The translations under genes and the position numbers were made by a program. DNA of 64,000 nt, from assembly GCA_021234155.1 (NCBI GenBank), contig JAJEKV010000030.1, forward strand, positions 9,656,390 to 9,720,389. The letters run 5' to 3'. This document shows, in pieces, positions 1 through 10,820 of the stretch (positions are counted from its first letter, which is position 1; each line of letters starts with the position of its first letter). Source of the DNA: Isoetes taiwanensis. Lineage: Eukaryota; Streptophyta; Lycopodiopsida; Isoetales; Isoetaceae. A model generated the notes under the pieces. The model ran no database searches, was not told the origin of the DNA, and was given only the letters and a program-made list of their open reading frames with translations.

Positions 1-1657
1 GGTGCTTCTCTCAGGAATTCAATTTTGCTGAACAACGGTTGAGAAGGCAGTCCAAACCTTTTAGTTTTATATAAATTTGGAATTTTGTTACAGAATTATT
101 TATGTGAGAGCAGTTGCTTCTTTTCTCAGTGTTTGGAGCATACCTGAGAAAAATAAGGACATTTAAAATCTTCAAGCCATGGCTTGCAAGGATGCACAGA
201 TGTAGAATCCTTTAAGAACTGCTTGCTCATCATTAGCTATTCTGACATATACAGTCATTTAGAAGTGTTGCATATGGAGATCAGTCTTTGTTCTGCTTCA
301 TTCCTTAGATTTTTTCTTAGGTAAGTATATGGTTCAACTAAAAAAATAAAATAAAATTGGTTGATCAATTCTTATAGGTCCTTTGTTGAGCTCCATCCAG
401 GAATCCTGCTACAAAGAATATGTGGCTAGATTTCAGAATCTGTTCAAACTAAATAGAATCTATGCTTTAGATGTCTGCATGTTCATATAATGACATGGTG
501 TCATTTTTAGTTGCACATGATTGTGTGTGTGTGCAGCTCAGGAACTTCAGCTGGAAAACCAATACCTATATGTGGATAAATAGGTATGTTCCTTGCTACA
601 AAAAGGTTGGAAAAGAAAATGAGCACTAGGAGGATTAGTACTTCCTTTAAGCATATATTTTGGATATCAGGGAATTGTCTCCACAGCCAAATACGACGAC
701 CTTGGCATTTATGTTAGCAGGAGGACACCTTGCAGGCACATCAACAAGTGGCTATTTCCACATTGAACAATTTAAGAGAAGGAACAGATCAAAGGAGGTC
801 ATGGTTAGCCTTGATGAAATGATAAACTGGAGCAGAACACTCTCCTTAGAAACTAGCTCATGTATATATAAGTAGAATCTGTTGTAGCCATGTTGTACAA
901 AGCAAGTCTAAAAAGTCCTCTTTTGATATTCTGTTATCAGCTTATGTAAGACATGGAAAACTCAAACATGCTATGCAAGAATAATAACACATTAGATGAT
1001 ACCATTTCATTTGAAAGCGAAGTAGAAAGTCGCTTGCATGTACCAAAAGTGGAGGAGGAAGAAGGTGTTTTTTTTTCTGCCTTCAATTCCTTAATAGAAA
1101 GACTAGACATCTTACATTAGTAATATAGGCCTTGTTTGCTTTATATGCAGGGAGGAAGACATCCCTGACTAGCTATTTCAAAGATAACCAAAAGCTTGGG
1201 CTAAAGCAAGAGGATATTATAGAAATACCCTAGGAAATTATCAAAAAGTTCTGGTATAATATGGCATTTTGCAAGTTTTGTTTATCTCTTTCTGTGGTTA
1301 ATCTCGCCACGCCAATGCCATCATTTATTGGCCGGGTTGTGCCGTTAATATCCAAGGTGAGCCAGGCAGGAAACACATTTTTTGTTCAAAGCATGTTGAT
1401 GTTTGTGTTGATGAGTTTAAGTTTTCTTGCGGATTCCTCTTAAAGGGGTTTCACTTCAGGTTCTTACTCCATTGCTTTTTGAAGGAGGAATTGTATTCAA
1501 AGCTGCATTATCAAACATGGGGATTATTTTACCATGTCTCTTGTATTTCTTCTATCTCTGTTCATCTCATAGCTTTTAGGTTATCGACTAAAGGAATATT
1601 TTTAGAACCGTTCAATTTAATTAATTAAGATAATATGTCTCTGTGTTTTACTCTTAC
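1..1657. other. No gene identified
   Basis: AT-rich sequence downstream (in gene orientation) of the decayed dioxygenase. The longest open frames are 71 codons (660-875) and 60 codons (1,261-1,443), neither with a recognisable domain. I looked on the minus strand for the last exon of the dioxygenase and did not find one. Confidence 0.5.
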
Positions 1658-2564
1658 CATCAGATTTTGCTATACAGAAGTTAAACCTAATAAAAACATG
1701 TTTTTTAACAGAATGAAAACCATAGGGAATGAGTTGGTCCTCCACTGATATGGTTAGTACATTTGGCATTGGTTTTATGGGGATCCATTTGCCATTATAG
1801 TTAACTTCTAAGCCAGGGACATTGTTCTGAAGTAAGATGGCGATGCCTTCTGAATCTGTATGGGTCTTCGCGCCAACGGTAAGTTCTGGATTTGGACAAG
1901 GGGGATAATGGTTTGCAAACAGAACTGTTCCTTCAAAAAGCTCCCTTATATAACTTGACTCAAGCTTCAAGTTTTCAAAGATAGCAGCTAGTAGAGAAGA
2001 CGAGAATTTGTTTAAGTGATCAGCATACTGTAAGGCAGCATTCCAGGCCGCATTCCTGATAATTTAAAAGTAACAAATTGTAAGCGCAAGTGCAGGCAAA
2101 ATTAAGAATGGAAAGGCTTACTTGTAACAGGTTGGCTTGTAAGGCAAGAACTCCACAAGATTTGGTACAAGAGGATGTCTCAAGTGATTTCTCCATTCTA
2201 AGATTGACTCTTGTTTTATATTGGTTCCAGATCTCATAATTCTAGATGGATCATTTCCATAGTAGAATTTCTCTTCAAAAGGCAAATCAAAGAATTGCTG
2301 TAATGCCTGCATCATTCCTTCTAAAACAGATTTGGATATGCCATGATTAACAGCCTGCAACAAATAAATAAGACTTATGTGCCATATTTCACTAAAGGCT
2401 CATGTTTTACCTAAAAAAGCCCCAATAGCTTGGACCACTTTAGAATGGTTTAAAGTATGAAGATGTACAAGTTCAATAACTAGAATTTGAGGGGATTTAG
2501 CCATGTTGTTGGTTATGGGCCGAAGAGATGGTGGCAGTATGTAAGCATAAGTCATTGTAACCAT
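1658..2564 (-). pseudogene. 2-oxoglutarate/Fe(II)-dependent dioxygenase, decayed
   Basis: Three exon-like blocks read on the minus strand. Block 1 (about 2,564-2,411) has the N-terminal motif YILPPSLRP and a VIEL strand. Block 2 (2,354-2,122) is the DIOX_N region with VNHGI and DLPFEEK. Block 3 (2,055-1,658) holds the jelly-roll core with NHYPPCPNPEL and the Fe-binding HTD. The block 2/3 intron is good: GTAAG donor, AG acceptor and matching phase 2. The block 1/2 junction is not. The gap is only about 56 bp, the frame does not continue, and the usual stretch before VNHG is missing. At the second iron ligand, where the family has SVxHR, this copy reads SVKKHV, so the histidine is displaced. 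No exon for the C-terminus was found. The family oxidises small metabolites such as flavonoids, hormones and salicylate in the cytosol; the substrate here cannot be told. Confidence 0.75.
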
Positions 2565-2778
2565 TGCTCCTTCACCACTTGAGCATCCATAGTATAAAAT
2601 ATAATAAAATAGAGGATTCATTCATACATAATAAAATAGTTAAAACAACATTTGTTCTGCTAGAGTTTTGTCGTAGTGCCAAGAACTATCGTTGTTGGCT
2701 TTCTAATAGATAATCAATCAATCAATCAATTTATTCAAGCCATTTCGGACCCTCAGGTCCATATGGAAAACTGTACAA

Positions 2779-4740
2779 TCAATCAAAGTCCATACTGCTT
2801 TCTAACATTTCAGCATGATTAAACAACTCAATAATATCCGCACGCTCCTTCCAAACCTCTCTTAGGTATGAACTAAGAGTATGTGGAGGAGAGTGTAGCA
2901 ATTCAGATAAAGTAGTGCCAAAAATTCCATATTTCAATCTAATATGATCATATGCAGGACATTCTAAAAATGCATGTACCTCAGATTCAATCTTTGGATC
3001 CATACAGCTTGGGCAAAATCTTTCTTCTCTAGGCGTCCCATACCATCTTCCTGTTTCAATATGAAGCTGATGTGAAGATGTTCTAAGTTGGGAGATTAAC
3101 CTCCGATTTCTCTTGTCAAAATTTGCCATCAAGTATTGAGGTTCTTTATATTCTACCATGGAATTTATTGTGCTCTGGTAAAAGCTCTTTTTGACCTCGT
3201 TATCATTATCATCCATGGTCCACAAATGCTGCAAGAATTTTTCTGACACATCGGCTCTTATTTCAGTAAATTTCAAAGTCATAGGCCAGTGACTCCCCCC
3301 TAGGTTCCAACGACTTGCCCATGTATCTACCTGTCGAAACCACCCTTTCTCAGATGACTATTGCATTGCCTGGAAAGCAGTGTTGTTAAAAAACCCCGTT
3401 TTTAACCATAGAGTACTCCTTAAAAAACCCCTACGTTTTCTAAACGTTTGCAACCATCGGGGGTTATCAAAAAATGTAAAAAAAAAGAAAAAAAAACCAT
3501 TACTAATGCCTTGAATGACTTTCATTTAGATTTTCTAGTCTAGCAAACAAGATTTTGGAACTATGAGCGGCCGCATGCACGTAGAAACATGCCGAATGCA
3601 TGTAGAACTAGGATTTTGGTTTTTTGCTCAATGAAAGAAAGGTTTTTACTCCACTATGCAAACCAGGAAACAGTTCTTGCGCCAATCCAAGACCAGTCGA
3701 CCAAGGTAACTTTTCCATTCTTCTTCTTTTACAACTAAGTTTATTTCGATTCATTTTTTTCTATTTGCTTCTGAAGATCTGACTGCCATAAGTGACAAAT
3801 AGAAGCAGGAAGTGACCCAAAACCGTTCCAAAGGTATAGCTGCTTCAAATAATTCTTTTTTACCTATATTCATTTCTCTTCTATCTACCTCTAGTATGAT
3901 AATAAGCTAAACATTTATGATAGTTGTTATATTATTAAGTTAAACCTTTGAATTGAATACACATTTTTGTGATTTGATTGGAACCCAAATATGGTGCTGG
4001 TATTAAAAAATGTTATATAATCTATTTCAAAGGGGCAATTTGGGGTTTTTAAAGTTTTTTTTACGTTTTTTACGTTTTTAACGTTTGCAACGTTTTTAAC
4101 GTTTTTAATGTTATAAAAACGTATTCTAAGATTTTAAAAACCAAAAATAAAAAACTTTAAAAAAACTTAAAAAACGTATGGTACCCGTACGGTATGCAAA
4201 GTATGTAACAACATTGCTGGAAAGGGAGTCGCCATTCTGGCAGAGTGCAAACTCGATTAACATAGGCGATAGTGCGACATAAAGCTTCAGCTTCAAGTGA
4301 CAACATACCAACTTCAGCCAGCATTATACAATAAAGGGTTTGGGACTTAATACCTAGTTCCTCTGCAATAAAGCACTTCTGAACAAGCTCAATCTGTTTC
4401 CATCCTTGCTGTGATAGTCCAGGTGCCCATGCTGGACAGCCATAAAGCACAACCGGCCTTAGTAAAACCCCATAAAGCAATTTTCGGATTTTCCAATCCC
4501 AAAAGTTATTTACTCGACATATATGCAGCATTGCATAGAGAGAGATCTAAGGCGACCAGATGCTCTTTTACATGCTGCTGAACTGCATCTATAATTGCTA
4601 GTTATCTCAATACCGAAATATTTATATTCACTTACTTGTTCCAATATCTTTCCACCAATTGTAAAGGAGGTCTTATCTCGAGTACCAAAAATCATCACCT
4701 TTGATTTAGATAGGTTCACCTCAGTCATATGCCACCCCAA
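2779..4740 (-). pseudogene. LINE reverse transcriptase C-terminal part and zinc-binding domain
   Basis: Read on the minus strand, 4,740-4,225 gives the end of a reverse transcriptase: NLSKSKVMIFG, then the thumb-region motif YKYFGIEI, then LYGVLLRPVVLYGCPAW. After the inserted transposon the same protein resumes at 3,369-2,779. This part ends with a zf-RVT-type domain with cysteines in FCPSCMD, then EVHAFLECPAYDHIR. The frame changes near 4,510-4,530 and the 5' two thirds (endonuclease, RT palm) are absent, so the copy is dead. The role is inferred from family knowledge of target-primed reverse transcription. Confidence 0.8.
3378..4216. mobile_element. Non-autonomous hAT-type transposon, 839 bp
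   Basis: It begins CAGTGTTGTTA and ends TAACAACATTG, an 11-bp terminal inverted repeat with one mismatch. It is flanked by the 8-bp direct repeat CTGGAAAG at 3,370-3,377 and 4,217-4,224. An 8-bp duplication with CAG...TG termini is the hAT signature. No transposase frame is present. The right half is rich in subterminal ACGTTTTT and AACGTTT repeats (about 4,040-4,130), which may be transposase-binding sites. It sits inside a LINE reverse transcriptase, so it is younger than that LINE. Confidence 0.9.
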
Positions 4741-4741
4741 C

Positions 4742-7700
4742 TCCTATTGCTTCTCACTCTGCCCCAACCCCTACTGCTTCTCACTCTGTCCACAAGGCTC
4801 AGTCTGCTACCGCTTCCCACTCTTCCCCCACAACTCAATCTGCGCATGCCTCTGCTGCTAACAAATAGGGAATGTGCCTTCAGGTGGTCTCCTGGAATTG
4901 TCGAGGTTTCCCATGGCGTAAGGGGATAGTCTCAACTCGTTGTGCGGTATGGATCTCATCTTCCTCATGGAGACATGGGAGCACGCAGACACAAGCTACC
5001 CCGATCTTTAGGCTATCAACATTTCTCGTCTTCAATAGCCGCCACGTGCAAGAGGGACATGGAGGGGTTGCTGCTATTAAGGAGTCTTTGGCACAATCGG
5101 TCTTCCCCACGACAAGATTGACGCAGACACACAACCTAAGTACTTGTGGGTGCTTGGTGCAGAACTGTAGTGGCAACCCTCTCTTCTTGGTCGCTTGCTA
5201 CTTTCCACATGCGAAAGCAACTTTTACCATGCCCACTCAGATGTGGACCAAGCTAGCTCCATATGTCGATCTATATGATGACATCATACCAACATAAACG
5301 ATTGGGTAGTGGTACTCCTTAGGGACTTCAATGCACGGACGGGAGAGTAGAGCGACCCATGAGACTTGATCCTTTGGCTCAGAGGATGTGTTACAGTGCG
5401 CCCGCCAGGCGGCTTGGCCACGAACATCGATGATAGTCGTCACGCGCTTTGGCGAGGCGGTTGCTTCTACTATGTGGTGTCTTTTGACTTGGTAATTTGT
5501 AATGGCACGCACGTGGGCCTTCCTCCCCGTAAGTGCACCCGCAGACAAGAGAAATCGTGGTGGAGGATCTAGTGTGGTGGACTATCTATTAGTCGCCGAG
5601 CGGATGTACATTTGATCAACCACTTTCGGTGGGCACCCGACAAAGAGATGAGGAGACAGACTCAGATCACCTTCCACTCTACCTGCAGTTGGCTTGGCAG
5701 GCTGCTAGAACCCCTTCTACGGCAGCTCCTTGTATACCTCGCTTGCGATTGGATTATGAGCAAGCAAAGGATTATGCCGATATGCTCATAGATGACCTTC
5801 GAGAATTTTGCGTGGCCCTCACGCCAGAGAAACAAATAGGTCACCGATTGAGCTCCTTGGTACTATTGCGTAAAGATGTTTTGGGATAGCATGCCCGAGA
5901 GGTATCACAGGGATCGCAACATTCCCGTGTCGGTGGGTTTGATGCCGAGTGTAAGGAATACAAATGCCGGCTCCGCCCGGATCACGCAGATCCCCGCAAT
6001 GCTTCCACATGCCACCACACAAGATCGTGCTTTCTTGAAGGCAAAAGAAATCTCAAGACATTACACGCCATCAAAGGGAAATATTTTCCATGTTGAAAAG
6101 CCATCCTAGAATCTTTTTGGCGCAAAGGTTCTTCAAAAGCCAGCCCGACCTACGGGGAACATCACTAATGAGCAAAGGGGAACAATACCGCGGCAACTCT
6201 ATGATCCTCAAGGGACGCGAAAGCACTCATACCCCCACGAATGGTCCGACATTAGAAATCACAGAGGATGATGTTACCCGAGGGTCTGCGGCGTTTGGCC
6301 AACGGGAAAGCAGCGGACCTCGGATGGTATGCGGCAGAGTTGCTCAAGTGGGCGTGGGGAGCCTATGGTACCAGTCCCCAACCACTATGTTCAACAGAGC
6401 CCACAGGAAGGATTCCCCAGAAAGGGACCATAAGCGAGAGTTGTCCCCATTTACAAGGCAGGAGATCCACATAGTCCAACCAATTCACCAAACAATCATG
6501 GTCGGGCTTCGGTTTTGCCAAACCGCTTAGGCGGCATTATTGAGCAACAGTTGACCAGGTGGGCAGGTATAACAGTGTCGCGAGCTCTCACACAGCGGGG
6601 GTTCAAACCCCGATTCAACCATTGATCATATCTTCACATTGAGGACTTTGGTTGAGGATAGCGTAAAACCGGCTTTTGGGACCTCAGATTGTTGCTTTGT
6701 TGACTTTGGAAGGCTTTTGATACCGCGTGCCTCGAAAAAGTTATGGGAAAGATTGCGGCAACTAGAGGTTCCCTGTGGATATGCAAAATGCAAGATATCT
6801 GGGTTGTACGAGAGTTGTACAGGCCGATACGGATGATGGCCGGGACAACCATTCACTAGCAAGTATTGGGGTCCGCCGGATGTCCTCTTTTCCCAACATT
6901 GTTTGGTCCGTACATTGACCGGTTGGAACAACGGCTCATGGACAATGGGGTGGCGGGACCCAACTTTTGCATCAGGTCATCGACAACTCATCTATGCCGA
7001 CGATGTTGACCTCTTAGCTCACACTCCGAGAGGATATGCGGTCTCACTTAGATGCTCGATATACATTCTCGCGAACCCACGTACATAAACGTCAATCCGC
7101 CAAGACCAAGGTGGTCCTAATCTCATCCTCGCAATCCATCCAAGGCCCCTTCATTCACTTATCGAGGGCAACAAGTGGAGGTGACACCCACCTACAAGTA
7201 CCGGAGTGGAGTTTCCTTCTACACTATCTTTGACACTTCCATAAGATTGCGTGTAGCGGCGGGGGTGGAAAGCACTCTATGCAATTGAGAACAATAACCA
7301 CAGAGCGGTAACTATATGATTGGGGGCATCAGGCACATCCGTTCGGGTATTGATAGAGCCCGCTTCTTTTTGTATGCGGAGTTGAAGTCCGGGGCCCAAA
7401 GTGGTGTCCCTTGCTACTTGATTAGAACAAAAGTGAGAAGGCCTTCTTAACACGGGCACTTCGAGTGAAATCCACGGTCCCCACTTCAGAGATTGTGTTT
7501 CCCCGCCACTTCAAATGCCCTTGATAGACACATCGCCTATTTCCGGAAGGTGGTAAATATGGATGATGATCGCCTCACCGCGACTTGGCTTATGCAAAGG
7601 CAATGGGACCACAACGACTCAAGAATTGTTGGAAGGATAAAAGAGTGCAAAGTGGCTAACTAGATGGAATGTCCAGAGCACATGTGCATCCGTGTAGAAA

Positions 7701-8330
7701 CAGAGGCGCGGTCGTGATGTACCGAGATGTTACCTTGATGCTTGTTTCTCCGGCAAGCTTTGGGATTCCGGGCTCGAGCAAGTCAAAACAAAGACATTAC
7801 AAGCAAAAGACATAAATCCCACATTAGATCGAGGCCCACAGCCAGCTACCTACGCCACATCGCCCATGAAAAAGCGCGGGCATATCGCCTCCATTCGCCG
7901 CAGTGCCCACCATCTCCGTTGAGAGACAGTCGATGGATTGGGGAGCCACGCCGGGATAGGGTTTGTCGGTCTTTGCCGGGCGGGAGCTATTGAGGATGAG
8001 TGTCACACTTTCCGTAGCTGCCCAAGATATGATCGATTCGGACACGCTATGCTCGGGCTTGATTAGACCCCGATGAGCCGCTACACATGATACTGGGCAT
8101 GACTTTGGTGCGCTCACTCGGATCATACATTCAGGAAGTACTGGACTTGAGGACTCAGATATGCCCCCAGTCAACCATTTAATTGATGTCAGCAGTCTTA
8201 TTGCCCTTCGGGGCGGGGGTTTTTTAATCCGGGCAGTAATGTGACTGCTGCGCTTTTTGTATTGGGTCCCATAGGCCGATTGGTCTCCGTGGACGATAAA
8301 AACAATTCTATTCTATTCTATTCTATTCTA
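4742..8330 (+). mobile_element. LINE family B, long copy 1, (TTCTA)n tail
   Basis: A plus-strand non-LTR retrotransposon. It starts within the tail of ORF1 (a PTPTASHS-like repeat at about 4,745-4,865), runs through endonuclease and reverse transcriptase remnants, and ends with a 3' UTR. The UTR has a GC-rich stem-loop (about 8,196-8,226), the block CCCATAGGCCGATTGGTCTC and a tail of five TTCTA units (8,306-8,330). The same 3' end recurs at 12.7, 33.4, 43.9 and 62.8 kb. It is 5' truncated and carries many frameshifts. Confidence 0.85.
4872..8170 (+). pseudogene. LINE endonuclease-reverse transcriptase, multiply frameshifted
   Basis: The endonuclease start is recognisable as VVSWNCRGFPWRKG (4,880 onward), the usual N-terminus of an apurinic-type LINE endonuclease. 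The reverse transcriptase active site YADD is at 6,993-7,004, followed by VDLLA. Near the 3' end a zinc-knuckle-like DECHTF..CPRYDR lies at about 8,000-8,040. These pieces fall in different frames with stops between, so no full ORF2 survives. The second long copy at 29.2-33.5 kb has the same order. Confidence 0.8.
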
Positions 8331-8841
8331 CTATTAATTGCTTCTCCTTGCAAAACTCATCCAAGACATCAAGATGTTGCTGTATAGAGAAAATTGCCAA
8401 TGACTTTATTGACATCGTTTACTTTGGACAAATGTAAATTATTATACATGTGGTTGCACACGTCTTTTGTTCAATGATGTGACAAAAAACATATCACATG
8501 TATCACATGTAGATCCACTACGCAAAAGCACGTAAGCTAGTCGAGGTCCTTCAAACTGTTACCTCAAAAACCAAAAACAGGAATAATGAATAAAAAAGTC
8601 ACAAACATATATGAATAACCATAAATCTAACAAATTTTACCTTGCCAAAGCCTTCTAGTGTGCCTTTTGCTAGTTTCTGGCCTTTTTGACTTATCAAGAT
8701 TACCTTTAACCGTAAACCCCATTTTGTGAAAATTCTTGGAATATTTCTTGTTTCTTTACTTTAGATAATTTTGGTTTTATACGTCTCTGGTGGCGCCCCT
8801 TACACCGCGGCCACAGCAGAGCTTCCCATCTTCTTCGAGCT
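8331..8841. other. Intergenic, no gene seen
   Basis: AT-rich sequence after the LINE tail. It turns into the CAGAGCTTCCCAT-type minisatellite just before the TRIM insertion at 8,847. No coding or RNA feature was recognised. Confidence 0.5.
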
Positions 8842-8846
8842 TCCCA

Positions 8847-9003
8847 TGTAACGAGCCCATGGTAGACGCTCGAGTATTCGATCCTTGAATGTGCTTGTGG
8901 GGCGTTCCCGAGACACCGGCATAAATGGGTAGAAGCGACTACTCATAAACATCTAGATGGTTTTGCCCAGTTGATTAAGGGCATGTCGGTTAGGAACGTT
9001 ACA
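8847..9003 (+). repeat. 5' LTR of the TRIM
   Basis: 157 bp, bounded by TG and CA. It matches the 3' LTR with a few differences, for example GAGCCC against GGGCCC near the start. Confidence 0.88.
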
Positions 9004-9005
9004 GT

Positions 9006-9017
9006 TGGTATCAGAGC
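9006..9017 (+). other. tRNA-iMet primer-binding site
   Basis: TGGTATCAGAGC is the standard complement of the plant initiator tRNA-Met 3' end. It lies two bases after the 5' LTR and would prime minus-strand DNA synthesis. Confidence 0.92.
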
Positions 9018-9141
9018 AGGTCTCGAGTTCGAGTCTCCATGGGTGCTTATATACATGGGTAATTTGCAAAGACTTGATAATCATTGTGACATGGTATATC
9101 CTTGGATGCTCGAGGACGAGCATCGTTCTAATAGGAGAGAC

Positions 9142-9419
9142 TGTAACGGGCCCATGGTAGACCGCTCGAGTATTCGAACATTGAATGTGCATGTGGGGCG
9201 TTCCCGAGACACCGGCATAAATGGGTAGAAGTGACTACTTATAAACGTCTAGACGGTTTTGCCCAGTTGGTTAAGGGCATGTCGCTCGAGTATTCGAACA
9301 TTGAATGTGCATGTGGGGCATTCCCGAGACACCGGCATAAATGGGTAGAAGCGACTACTCATAAACGTCTAGACGGTTTTGCCCAGTTGGTTAAGGGCAT
9401 GTCGGTTAGGAACGTTACA
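9142..9419 (+). repeat. 3' LTR of the TRIM, internally duplicated
   Basis: 278 bp against 157 bp for the 5' LTR. The extra length is a tandem duplication of about 120 bp. The segment from GCTCGAGTATTCGAACATTG through GGTTAAGGGCATGTCG occurs twice in a row, with small differences such as gggcgttcc/gggcattcc and gtgactactt/gcgactactc. Confidence 0.88.
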
Positions 9420-9424
9420 TCCCA

Positions 9425-9620
9425 TCTTATTTGCAAAGTGCCACAGCCGATGTTCTCATAGCAGATGTTCGAGCGCCATAGCCAATGTTCTCATAGCCGA
9501 TGTTCTCATAGCCATAGTCGATGTTCGAGCGTCGTAGCCGATATTCTCATGGCAGAGCTTCCCATAGCAGATCTTCCCATAGCTTCCGAGAGCTTCTCAT
9601 AGCAAAGCTTCCCATAGACA
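9425..9620. repeat. Degenerate minisatellite
   Basis: Irregular repeats of about 15 bp around GCCGATGTTCTCATA and GCAGAGCTTCCCATA. The same motif lies just left of the TRIM (8,814-8,846), so the TRIM landed inside this minisatellite. Confidence 0.7.
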
Positions 9621-10522
9621 TCTTGTTTGTTTGCGGCAGAGCATTTATTGGCCGGTCGACAGAGCATTTGTTGCATTTGTGCGAAGGTCCCCTGCATTTG
9701 GGGGAAGATTCTATGTTCTTGAGCTTGCAGGTCCAGCCGACATATGACCTTGTTCTCGAGCTTGCAGATCAGATCCAACAGAGCAAACATGGACGGATCT
9801 TATTTTTCAGCACAAACAGGGGAAGCAGGGGATGCAAAGGGCATAACCAGTCCAAATTTAATTGAGTAGGCAAGTTGATAAAACGCATTTGCAAGCTGCT
9901 ACTCAGATAGCCGACTCAAATCCCCTGTTTGTGTGAAGATCTCCTGTTCTTGAGACAAACCCCTCTTCTTGAGCTTGCAGATCCGGTTTCCTTTTGCAGC
10001 AAAGAAGCTTTGAATAGTAGAAGCTAAATAACAGATTCTGTCCCTTCTTCAGCGATTGCAAATGAAAATTGCCCCTTCTTCAACGATTGTAGAGATTGAA
10101 GGACTAAAATCGCAAGAAAACATTAAGAAACATGTCAGAACCAAGAACGAAATTTTCACAAAACGACGACTTACGTTTGGTAGCCGGTCGGATTCAGGGT
10201 TTCCGACTGGTTACCTAGCACTTATAGACTAAGGCAAGCATGGGAAGGTAGGTGACAAGGGTTGAGAGAACTCTCCGGTAAAGAAGGCTTTTCGGTCTAG
10301 AAAATGAACATTTCTGGTTGATGCAGGAAATTTTTTGGAAGACTTTCATGTATTTTTTTATAAGGAAGATGCAAATTTTTGCTAGGGAACTTGAAATGTT
10401 CGACTTTTTAGGGAACTTGTGAGATTATTTGGTATGCTTGAAAAGTTTCTACAACACTGGTAGATGATTCGCGGTAGTCCTTGGTGAACTAGGGGTATGT
10501 TCCCATAGACGCAATCAAGGGG

Positions 10523-10560
10523 GGTTCACTCAGTGGTCACGTACGTACCAACTGAGTGAA
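10523..10560. repeat. Short inverted repeat
   Basis: GTTCACTCAGT and ACTGAGTGAAC face each other around a loop that contains CACGTACGTACC. Confidence 0.75.
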
Positions 10561-10671
10561 CTTTTAGGGGTTTTTTATTGCCTTGGTCGTAGGTATACGG
10601 TCGGGAGCTCATACGGGCGGGAAGGAGAGATTCCGTAGATGATCGATTTGGGGAGCTGATCCATTTGACGG

Positions 10672-10820
10672 AAAAAGGTACAAAGTCGGAAAGGGATTAT
10701 ATAATTTGGCACAAAAGGTACACAAAAGGTACAAAAGTTGGAAAGGGATTATATAATTTGGCACAAAGGGTCTTCACAAAAGGTACAAAGTCAGAAAGGG
10801 ATTATATAATTTGGCACAAT
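10672..10820. repeat. Three-copy tandem repeat, ~50-60 bp unit
   Basis: The unit AAAGGTACAAAGTCGG plus GGGATTATATAATTTGGCAC occurs three times with small spacers. The core GGATTATATAATTTGGCACA is nearly invariant. Confidence 0.85.

Larger units (their letters stand above)
2705..4745 (-). mobile_element. 5'-truncated LINE (family A), split by a hAT element
   Basis: A non-LTR retrotransposon fragment on the minus strand. Its 3' end is marked by an (ATTG)n tail, seen as ATCAATCAATCAATCA near 2,711-2,731. The coding part is interrupted at 3,378-4,216 by a transposon. The 5' end stops near 4,745, where an unrelated plus-strand LINE begins. This family is distinct from the (TTCTA)n-tailed LINEs elsewhere in the window. 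Confidence 0.8.
8847..9419 (+). mobile_element. TRIM (terminal-repeat retrotransposon in miniature), 573 bp
   Basis: Two direct terminal repeats begin TGTAACG and end CGTTACA (TG...CA). They flank a 138-bp interior with no coding capacity. The interior begins two bases after the 5' LTR with a primer-binding site for initiator tRNA-Met and ends with a purine-rich tract, AATAGGAGAGAC, just before the 3' LTR. The 5-bp direct repeat TCCCA flanks the element (8,842-8,846 and 9,420-9,424). This is a complete TRIM structure; its replication would depend on proteins of an autonomous LTR element elsewhere. Confidence 0.9.

Noticed and set aside
8306-8330. (TTCTA)n tracts as telomere-like repeats
   Set aside because: Each is short and directly follows the same LINE 3' UTR, so it is a retrotransposon tail.
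9006-9030. tRNA-like sequence TGGTATCAGAGC followed by GAGTTCGAGTCTCC
   Set aside because: It is the primer-binding site and interior start of the TRIM; no cloverleaf can be formed.
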